From the NCBI GenBank assembly GCA_943914815.1, contig CALUDL010000093.1:1-6210 (forward strand): a DNA stretch of 6,210 bases. Direction: 5' to 3'. The notes beneath the pieces were generated by a model. It saw only the letters and a list, made by a program, of their open reading frames with translations, was not told the origin of the DNA and did no database searches. A program made the position numbers and the translations under genes. Of this stretch, positions 1 through 4,549 are shown piece by piece. The first letter of the stretch is position 1. Each line of letters begins with the position of its first letter. This DNA is from an uncultured Brevibacterium sp. (GTDB lineage Bacteria; Actinomycetota; Actinomycetes; Actinomycetales; Brevibacteriaceae).

Positions 1-5
1 ATTTT

Positions 6-91
6 CGCGCAAAAACGTGAACAAAACGAACAAAAGTGGTGTTTACTCTACACGTCGGATCGAGGGTTGTAGAGTAAACGGTTTTTGCGCG
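6..91. repeat. Nested inverted repeat, possible terminator of an upstream gene
   Basis: Two sets of perfect arms are nested here. The inner arms are GTTTACTCTACA (41-52) and TGTAGAGTAAAC (68-79), 12 bp around a 15-base loop. The outer arms are CGCGCAAAAAC (6-16) and GTTTTTGCGCG (81-91), 11 bp. On the left, 24 unpaired bases (17-40) separate outer from inner arm; on the right only one base does. The unpaired stretch carries a tandem GAACAAAA repeat (19-26 and 28-35). The inner stem is followed on the plus strand by GG and then TTTTT (82-86), so an intrinsic terminator for a gene left of the window is the simplest reading. The outer arms are not explained by that. Confidence 0.5.
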
Positions 92-117
92 CGTGAGTCA
101 GGCGCCGTTCAAAAGCC

Positions 118-178
118 TGTGACAGTTTGTGACTGGCTCTACCCGAATGGCCCCTGAGTTGGGGTACATTCTTTTGCA
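118..178 (+). promoter_or_regulatory. Weak candidate promoter for the riboswitch transcript
   Basis: TACATT (165-170) fits the TANNNT form of a -10 box and would start transcription near 176-178, right at the first base pair of the riboswitch. I see no convincing -35 hexamer at 16-18 bases upstream. Two direct TGTGAC copies (118-123 and 128-133) lie one helical turn apart further upstream and could bind an activator. The support is position and one hexamer only. Confidence 0.35.
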
Positions 179-290
179 GGTTCAAGAGTTGTAGCTTTCG
201 GTACCTGGCTGGCTGCACGGCAACCCTCTTCACCGAGCGGGGTGCCCCAGGGGAAGAACCGGCGTGAACAACCGTTCACGCAAGTCGATG
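179..290 (+). ncRNA. SAM-IV type S-adenosylmethionine riboswitch
   Basis: This is a cis-acting RNA expected to bind S-adenosylmethionine and lower expression of the gene after it. It matches the SAM-IV layout as I recall it from the Mycobacterium tuberculosis example. P1 is GGTTC (179-183) with GAACC (256-260). P2 is TGTAGC (190-195) with GCTGCA (212-217); it pairs through one U-G wobble although the bases differ from the mycobacterial stem. The conserved core CGGCAACCCTC (218-228) is followed by GGGGTGCCCC (239-248). Then comes the extra 3' hairpin typical of SAM-IV rather than SAM-I: CGTGAAC (263-269), loop AACC, GTTCACG (274-280). The 3' boundary is uncertain. SAM-IV elements usually precede sulfur or methionine metabolism genes; here an unrecognised gene follows 46 bases after the assigned end. 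Confidence 0.85.
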
Positions 291-328
291 GATACCCGCG
301 TGTGTGCACGCTGGGATCTGGTAAGGAA
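291..328 (+). promoter_or_regulatory. Hairpin and ribosome binding site between riboswitch and gene
   Basis: GAT-CCC-GCGTG (291-302, with A294 bulged) can pair with CACGC-GGG-ATC (307-318, with T312 bulged) around the loop TGTG. The stem ends four bases before TAAGGAA (322-328), a good Shine-Dalgarno sequence 7 bases ahead of ATG at 336. There is no U-tract after the stem, so control at translation initiation is more likely than a terminator. Whether this stem is the switching element is inference. Confidence 0.45.
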
Positions 329-335
329 CATTCCC

Positions 336-857
336 ATGTCTAATCACCGTAATGGCGTCGGTGCCAACGGATCTCATCACCGCAACTCCTCAGACGGGTG
401 GGGCGCCGTCCCTGAAAATGATCGCCCACTGTGGTCGCGCTACATGCTCGACTACTGCCCGTGGTTCCCAGGAGCGACCATCATGACTCTGATCGCAGAT
501 GGCATCATCAATGGCGGAACCCGCTCCCCTCAAGTGTGGAAAGAGACGGCCCAAGAACTGCACAGCGCCGGGTTCACCCCAATCCGCTACTTCTTGCTCG
601 CTGAACTGTTGTCCGGTGCACGAAAGAAGGGCGAACTAGATCAAGAAGCACATGGTCATCTGTTTAAACAGTGGTACCAGGAACCATTTCCAGCTTTCCG
701 CCTTGAAGCTGAAGCGTGGAAGCCCTGGCTCGAACGACTGCAACAAGCACAATCGCCCAAGCGGGCGCTCAGCTACATGCTCCACGGAGCAAAACTGCCC
801 CCGTTAGGCATGGTGGCCAGTCGTTCTGACGAGCCGACGCGGATCGTTTCGGACTGA
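336..857 (+). CDS. Unrecognised 173-residue protein under a SAM-IV riboswitch
   Basis: I do not recognise this protein or any catalytic motif in it. It appears soluble, with no signal peptide or membrane segment. The first 20 residues are polar and rich in Asn, His, Gly and Ser, so probably disordered. Residues 22-160 look folded, mainly helical and rich in tryptophan (W22, W33, W43, W68, W113, W128, W131), and there is a single cysteine (C41). The tail from about 161 is polar. ATG at 336 is chosen because TAAGGAA (322-328) precedes it at good distance. The frame is also open upstream from GTG 264 and ATG 288, but the first lies inside the riboswitch 3' hairpin and the second has no ribosome binding site. 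The riboswitch predicts expression when S-adenosylmethionine is scarce, so a role linked to methionine, SAM or sulfur is inferred. It is followed by a 109-base spacer and seems monocistronic. Confidence 0.75.
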   Translation: MSNHRNGVGANGSHHRNSSDGWGAVPENDRPLWSRYMLDYCPWFPGATIMTLIADGIINGGTRSPQVWKETAQELHSAGFTPIRYFLLAELLSGARKKGELDQEAHGHLFKQWYQEPFPAFRLEAEAWKPWLERLQQAQSPKRALSYMLHGAKLPPLGMVASRSDEPTRIVSD

Positions 858-932
858 CCTCACGTAGAGCGCCTCGCCAGGCCGAGTGGGCCACTCCACA
901 ACCTTCCCCGCGCCATCAGCAACCCCTTCGCC

Positions 933-966
933 TTTACACTGCACCTCATGCCGTTAGGCTAATTGC
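933..966 (+). promoter_or_regulatory. Promoter of the deacetylase gene, probably leaderless
   Basis: TTTACA (933-938) resembles a -35 box and TAGGCT (955-960) fits TANNNT for -10, with 16 bases between them. Six bases separate the -10 box from GTG at 967, so transcription would begin at or next to the start codon. Leaderless mRNAs are common in Actinobacteria. The only Shine-Dalgarno-like stretch, TTAGG (954-958), overlaps the -10 box. If transcription instead starts further upstream, for example from TACACT (935-940), TTAGG could act as a weak ribosome binding site. Confidence 0.5.
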
Positions 967-1746
967 GTGAGCCGATTGTTTCGCCTGATCTACCACCCCC
1001 ACTTTGGGGTGCGTTCGCGCGCGCTGGCTAAACGCGTCATGGCCATTGCTGCTGTGTTGTCGCTTCTGGCGGTTTCAATTCCGATAGCCATGGAAAAGAT
1101 TTCCACGTCACGCACGTACCAGCTATTCGGTGGACTCGTGAATCATGTGGACACGGAGAAGAAACTCATCGCGCTCACTTTCGATGACGGTCCAGATGAG
1201 AATACGGACCAAATCGTTTCAATGCTCGACGAGCTTGACGTTCGCGCCACATTCTTTGTCATTGGTTCGGCCATGGAGAAGTACCCGGAGTACGGGCGCA
1301 CACTGGTAAGCCATGGCCATGAGTTAGGGAACCACACGTTCAACCACCGGCCCATGCTCGGTGTTTCGTACACCACGGTGGCCAAGGAGCTTTCAGCCTC
1401 AGACGCTCTGATTCGTAAAGCGGGCTACTACGGTCCTGTGCACTTCCGCCCACCATACGGTAAAAAGGGCGCGGTTCTCCCCATGTATTTGCGTGCCCAC
1501 GAACGCACAACAGTGATGTGGAGTAACCACCCTGAAGACTTCACCCGCAAAAAGACGCAACCCACAAACGAAATCGTCAACTACGCCATCAAGCACGCGA
1601 AACCTGGCGACATCATGATTCTGCACCCGTGGTACGGGCGAGAAAACATTCGCAGCGCGATTCCCCACATTGTGCGCGAACTGCGCTCGCAGGGCTATGA
1701 GTTTGTGACTATGTCGGAGCTACTCGCAGAAAAGAAAGAGAAGTAA
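967..1746 (+). CDS. Membrane-anchored polysaccharide deacetylase (NodB / CE4 family)
   Basis: The predicted enzyme removes acetyl groups from an N- or O-acetylated envelope polysaccharide outside the membrane, using a divalent metal. Residues 1-24 are basic and about 25-41 form a hydrophobic segment with no clear cleavage or lipobox motif, so a signal anchor is likely. The NodB domain spans about 67-253. Motif 1 is TFDDGP (71-76), giving catalytic base D73 and metal ligand D74. Motif 2 is HTFNH, giving metal ligands H123 and H127. Motif 3 is RPPYG (161-165). Motif 5 has ILH with H220, but the usual following Asp is replaced by PWYG. Motif 4 is atypical: MWSNHPEDF (184-192) with no DW pair. 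The 259-residue length is normal for a one-domain member. GTG 967 is chosen from the leaderless promoter. The gene converges on a polysaccharide synthase. The substrate (peptidoglycan, poly-N-acetylglucosamine or other) cannot be told from sequence. Confidence 0.9.
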   Translation: MSRLFRLIYHPHFGVRSRALAKRVMAIAAVLSLLAVSIPIAMEKISTSRTYQLFGGLVNHVDTEKKLIALTFDDGPDENTDQIVSMLDELDVRATFFVIGSAMEKYPEYGRTLVSHGHELGNHTFNHRPMLGVSYTTVAKELSASDALIRKAGYYGPVHFRPPYGKKGAVLPMYLRAHERTTVMWSNHPEDFTRKKTQPTNEIVNYAIKHAKPGDIMILHPWYGRENIRSAIPHIVRELRSQGYEFVTMSELLAEKKEK

Positions 1747-1750
1747 GCCC

Positions 1751-1814
1751 AAACGGCGCAAAGCGAGCGAAACTACGCAATATAATGCGCAGTTTCGCTC
1801 GCTTTGCGCTGTTT
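1751..1814. terminator. Very long hairpin between two convergent genes
   Basis: GCGCAAAGCGAGCGAAACT (1756-1774) is matched perfectly by its reverse complement at 1791-1809. The stem extends outward through AAACG (1751-1755) with TGTTT (1810-1814), including one G-U pair. It extends inward, after one A-C mismatch, through CGCA (1776-1779) and TGCG (1786-1789), leaving the loop ATATAA. It starts five bases after the deacetylase stop codon and lies 71 bases beyond the glycosyltransferase stop on the other strand. This position fits a shared bidirectional terminator. There is no good T-tract on either side, so it would not be a canonical intrinsic terminator; blocking RNase decay from both 3' ends is another role. 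TATAAT (1781-1786) in the loop is probably chance. Confidence 0.65.
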
Positions 1815-1884
1815 CGCAGGTCGCCGAGGTCGTTGCTACTTTTCGGCGCCCGGTAGGCTCCCGTGATCTCCGTGTAGGTCGTCC

Positions 1885-3660
1885 CTACGAGGACTCCCGC
1901 TCAGTCTCCCGCTCTGAACCCTGCTGCGCAGCTTTTTGTCCAGCCACAGAGCCCCGCCCGGATTCGTGCTCATTGCGCGCCAAAAGGGACGCGCGCCGGT
2001 GCGCACCGGCCGATGTCATCTGCGCGGTAGCGAAATCAGAGTCCGCATCGGCAACGATTGACTTCTCAGTCACATCGAACGTCTCGCGGTACTTACCAAA
2101 CAACAAACGGCCCTGCGAGTACAGCGCAGTCGAGGCGTTAAACGTCATGATGGTGAACGGGTACAAGAACCACTGGCCAATCATCATGAACGACCTCATG
2201 CGCCCGTAACGTACCGGTCGCGGTGTCAGGATCGACAAGAACACCAGCATGGATACCAACAGCGAAATCATCGCAACCTGCTGGATCACACCCACAACAA
2301 ACGGCATGTTGGCAACGAATGACGTCTGTGAGCCACCGCTTTGCAGAAGCGCAATAACGGGCACCCAACCACCAAACGCAATGATGACAGACACACAAGC
2401 CAGCGTGACGTGGCCTTCCAACAACATGAAGAACCGCACGGCGGCAGGCCAGAACGGAGCCTTCTTATCAGCAATTCCCTGAGCTGCATACGGTACGTCT
2501 GATGCTCCGTAGGACCAGCGGGAAAGCTGTTTGAACTGAGCCACAATGGACTGCTTGAGCGTTCCAGCCAAAACAGCGTCCTGGAAAATGGGCACGTGAA
2601 TTGCGGTGACCTTGTAGTCCCCACCAAAGTGGAAGTAGGAGCGCCAGTACTGGTGACCGTCTTCAACAATCGTGCGTTTGGACCAAAAGCCCATCTCCAC
2701 CAACGCGTCCAGCGACTGCGAGTGTGACGCGAAGTTGCGTAACGCAAACGGCCGCACAGTTGTTGTCAGATTAAAGAAGCAGTTGGCTGACGCAATCACG
2801 CGCGTAATCGCCGGAGCGTCCCAAATGTTGCTCAGGTACAAAGCGATGGGCTGGTAAGACCGACGTTTACGCTCAGGGTCAGCGATGTATTCGTATGAAA
2901 CGTAGTCGAAATAGCTTTCGTACGGCTTGTTGTCACAGTCCAGGGTAGTGACGACAACGTTTGAGTAATCAATTCCGTGTTCGTCAGCCCACTCCTGTAC
3001 CCGGTAGCCCGCGTACGTAATGTTCGCACCCTTACCTGCGATCTCGTCAGGCAGGTCACGCGGGTGCTTGATCAGTTCGAACTCGCGGAACTTGTGCCCG
3101 TACTCGTCTTTCAGGCGGTTGACGGTCCGTTCGATCTCTTCACCACCTCGTTCTTCATATGCGAAGAAAATCGCCAGCTGTTCTCCCGGCGTTGTGGTGT
3201 ACTGAAGGCCACGCACAGTGGGCGCAATGACTTCATACGATTCGTTGTACGCCGCAATGATGACCGCGTGCACAATGTCGTTGGGGTGAATGTAGTCATC
3301 TGGGTTGCTCTTGATGAGGTCCAGCAGTTCCCGGTGACGGTGCACATTAAATGAGCCGGGCGGGCTAGGTGGCACGCGCTTGCCGTCAAGCGTGAGGCCA
3401 ATGTCGGTCAAACGCGAGCCCCAGTCAACGCGGGCCGAACGCTTATACCTGTTGTATCCGCGGACCAGGTCGAACGCACCGCGCACACCACGGATGAACA
3501 TGAATCCCACAACAGTCAGAACGTAAACGGAACCCACAATGGGTGAAATCGCTGACAGCACAATGAGTAGCACCAACGCGCCATAGCTCAACATTGCTGG
3601 GAGGAGTTCGAAGAAGCGGTAAAGCGGTCTACGTTTTCCCAGTGGGATTTCGTTGTCCAC
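1885..3660 (-). CDS. Membrane GT2 glycosyltransferase, polysaccharide synthase type
   Basis: This 591-residue integral membrane protein probably transfers sugars from a nucleotide sugar on the cytoplasmic side to a growing polysaccharide and may help export it. Two hydrophobic segments (about 22-40 and 42-58) precede a cytoplasmic GT-A domain (about 128-390). It carries the expected motifs: AYNE (137-140), the DxD metal site DCD (241-243), the ED pair (333-334) with the probable catalytic base, and QLSRW (378-382), the QxxRW of processive synthases such as cellulose, hyaluronan and chitin synthases. About four hydrophobic segments follow (roughly 405-428, 430-440, 452-478 and 488-510). The last 50 residues are polar, charged and probably disordered. 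No PilZ domain is visible. The gap between AYNE and DCD, about 100 residues, is longer than I expect for small GT2 enzymes. The start is GTG with a good AAGGTGA ribosome binding site. The facing deacetylase gene suggests a common product. The sugar is unknown. Confidence 0.88.
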   Translation of the reverse strand: MDNEIPLGKRRPLYRFFELLPAMLSYGALVLLIVLSAISPIVGSVYVLTVVGFMFIRGVRGAFDLVRGYNRYKRSARVDWGSRLTDIGLTLDGKRVPPSPPGSFNVHRHRELLDLIKSNPDDYIHPNDIVHAVIIAAYNESYEVIAPTVRGLQYTTTPGEQLAIFFAYEERGGEEIERTVNRLKDEYGHKFREFELIKHPRDLPDEIAGKGANITYAGYRVQEWADEHGIDYSNVVVTTLDCDNKPYESYFDYVSYEYIADPERKRRSYQPIALYLSNIWDAPAITRVIASANCFFNLTTTVRPFALRNFASHSQSLDALVEMGFWSKRTIVEDGHQYWRSYFHFGGDYKVTAIHVPIFQDAVLAGTLKQSIVAQFKQLSRWSYGASDVPYAAQGIADKKAPFWPAAVRFFMLLEGHVTLACVSVIIAFGGWVPVIALLQSGGSQTSFVANMPFVVGVIQQVAMISLLVSMLVFLSILTPRPVRYGRMRSFMMIGQWFLYPFTIMTFNASTALYSQGRLLFGKYRETFDVTEKSIVADADSDFATAQMTSAGAHRRASLLARNEHESGRGSVAGQKAAQQGSERETERESS

Positions 3661-3708
3661 GTAATCACCTTACTTAAGTACAACAGGGCAACTTCTCATT
3701 ATAAGAAG
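3661..3708 (-). promoter_or_regulatory. Glycosyltransferase promoter, palindromes and ribosome binding site
   Basis: Read on the minus strand, a perfect TATAAT (3703-3698) sits about 38 bases upstream of the start codon. It forms the centre of the inverted repeat CTTCTTATAATGAGAAG (3708-3692). The leader contains the perfect palindrome TACTTAAGTA (3671-3680), then AAGGTGA (3671-3665) as ribosome binding site, ending four bases before GTG. No clear -35 box is seen. An inverted repeat spanning the -10 box is a typical place for a repressor operator, but no regulator gene lies nearby. Confidence 0.55.
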
Positions 3709-3753
3709 CACGCTGAAAGTTTGTGGCAGATGAGCTGTAAAAGAGGTGAAGAT

Positions 3754-3774
3754 ACGTGGTGATGCTGGCCACGT
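3754..3774 (-). terminator. Candidate weak terminator of the oligoribonuclease gene
   Basis: ACGTGG (3754-3759) and CCACGT (3769-3774) form a perfect 6-bp stem with a 9-base loop, five bases past the orn stop codon. On the minus strand it is followed by a pyrimidine-rich stretch that includes TTTT, but not a tight T-tract. It could separate orn from the glycosyltransferase, which has its own promoter. Confidence 0.35.
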
Positions 3775-3779
3775 TAAAT

Positions 3780-4376
3780 CTAATTTGAGTCCGCAACCGC
3801 GCGAGAGGCTTCGACCGCAACCTCAGACGTGACGTCGTCCACGAAGGCCACGTTGCGGTAGTACTTCAGCTCCTGAATCGAGTCGAGGATGTCACCCAGA
3901 GCGCGGTGCCCACCGGTCTTTTCTGGCGCGTGGAAGTAGGCCTTGGGCAGCCACCGTTTAGCGAGTTCTTTGATCGTGGACACGTCAATAATGCGGTAGT
4001 GCAGGTGGTCCACGACCTGCGGCATCTGCTTCTGCAGGAACGTTTTGTCTGTACCCACCGAGTTGCCACCCAGCGGCGCTTTTCCGGCCTCGGGCACGTG
4101 TTTCTGAATGTAGTCCAGCACAATGGTGGCCGCTTCATCGACGCTCAAACCAGCGTCAAGTTTGTCAATAAGGCCCGAGGTGGTGTGCATGTTGGTCACG
4201 AAATCGTTCATGTTTTCGCGGGCCCGCTGCGATGGTTTGATGATGACGTCAACGCCTTCGTCGACGGGGTTGAGGTCAAAGTCAGTTACTATTGCAGCGA
4301 CTTCGATGAGTTCGTCGACCTCGAGTTCGAGGCCAGTCATTTCGCAGTCGATCCACACAATTTTGTCTATAGCCAC
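3780..4376 (-). CDS. orn: Oligoribonuclease (3'-5' exoribonuclease, DEDDh family)
   Basis: Oligoribonuclease degrades RNA fragments of about two to five nucleotides to mononucleotides, the last step of mRNA decay. It also hydrolyses pGpG produced by c-di-GMP phosphodiesterases. It acts in the cytoplasm, usually as a dimer. The 198-residue length is close to the usual 180-200 or so. All five DEDDh residues are visible: D10 and E12 in the WIDCEMTGL block, D110 in GNSVGTDKTFL, and H157 and D162 in HRALGD. The SIQELKYYR segment (166-174) is also typical. The C-terminal 17 or so residues are a variable tail. The start is GTG at 4376. No Shine-Dalgarno sequence precedes it, but a -10 box stands six bases upstream, so the mRNA is probably leaderless. 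The stop is TAG. It shares its strand with the glycosyltransferase, 119 bases away, but probably not its transcript. Confidence 0.96.
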   Translation of the reverse strand: MAIDKIVWIDCEMTGLELEVDELIEVAAIVTDFDLNPVDEGVDVIIKPSQRARENMNDFVTNMHTTSGLIDKLDAGLSVDEAATIVLDYIQKHVPEAGKAPLGGNSVGTDKTFLQKQMPQVVDHLHYRIIDVSTIKELAKRWLPKAYFHAPEKTGGHRALGDILDSIQELKYYRNVAFVDDVTSEVAVEASRAVADSN

Positions 4377-4406
4377 GTTTAGATTGTACTGACAGTGCCA
4401 CGTTTA
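4377..4406 (-). promoter_or_regulatory. Promoter of orn, probably leaderless, with a direct repeat
   Basis: On the minus strand TACAAT (4388-4383) is a strong -10 box and six bases separate it from the GTG start at 4376, so transcription would begin at the start codon. The -35 region is weak; TGGTTA (4410-4405) is the nearest candidate. A perfect 10-base direct repeat, TAAACGTGGC on the minus strand, occurs at 4381-4372 (across the start codon) and at 4406-4397, with a 25-base period that brackets the -10 box. Confidence 0.55.
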
Positions 4407-4505
4407 ACCACCAGACGGTCACGTGTAACTATCACCCCGGGGCAATGCCTGACAGCTCACACTCAGTTTCTTAAGCGGTGCTCAGAGTTGCGGTTTTGTG
4501 GCTTC

Positions 4506-4549
4506 TATAGAATAGTGGTCGATCTTTGTTGCCGTCGTTAGGGGAAAGT
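4506..4549 (+). promoter_or_regulatory. Promoter and ribosome binding site of the large membrane protein gene
   Basis: TATAGAAT (4506-4513) gives a good -10 box, either TATAGA or TAGAAT, inside the palindrome TTCTATAGAA (4503-4512). No convincing -35 box is visible; TTGCGG (4488-4493) is too close. AGGGGAAAG (4540-4548) is a purine-rich ribosome binding site, slightly close to GTG at 4550. The remaining DNA back to the orn promoter (about 4411-4500) holds only a CCCCGGGG palindrome (4435-4442) and no gene that I can see. Confidence 0.5.

Noticed and set aside
48..233. Minus-strand 61-codon frame
   Set aside because: It lies across the inverted repeat region and the riboswitch, has no family resemblance, and is explained by the RNA structure on the other strand.
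884..896. GAGTGG-G-CCACTC palindrome after the riboswitch-controlled gene as a terminator
   Set aside because: The single central base leaves no room for a full loop, so only about four pairs can form, and no T-tract follows.
1143..1668. Two minus-strand frames of 80 and 89 codons
   Set aside because: Both are antisense to the conserved NodB domain of the deacetylase and have no recognisable motifs.
1781..1786. TATAAT as a promoter -10 box
   Set aside because: It sits in the loop of the long hairpin, has no -35 partner, and no gene starts suitably downstream.
2138..3401. Several plus- and minus-strand frames of 61 to 153 codons within the glycosyltransferase
   Set aside because: They are out-of-frame or antisense shadows of a gene with all GT2 motifs in the main frame; their composition is not protein-like.
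3906..4382. Plus-strand frame of 158 codons opposite orn
   Set aside because: It is antisense to the DEDDh residues of oligoribonuclease and lacks a ribosome binding site or family motifs.
4435..4442. CCCCGGGG palindrome between divergent promoters
   Set aside because: An eight-base self-complementary run is expected by chance in moderately G+C-rich DNA and nothing else supports a site.
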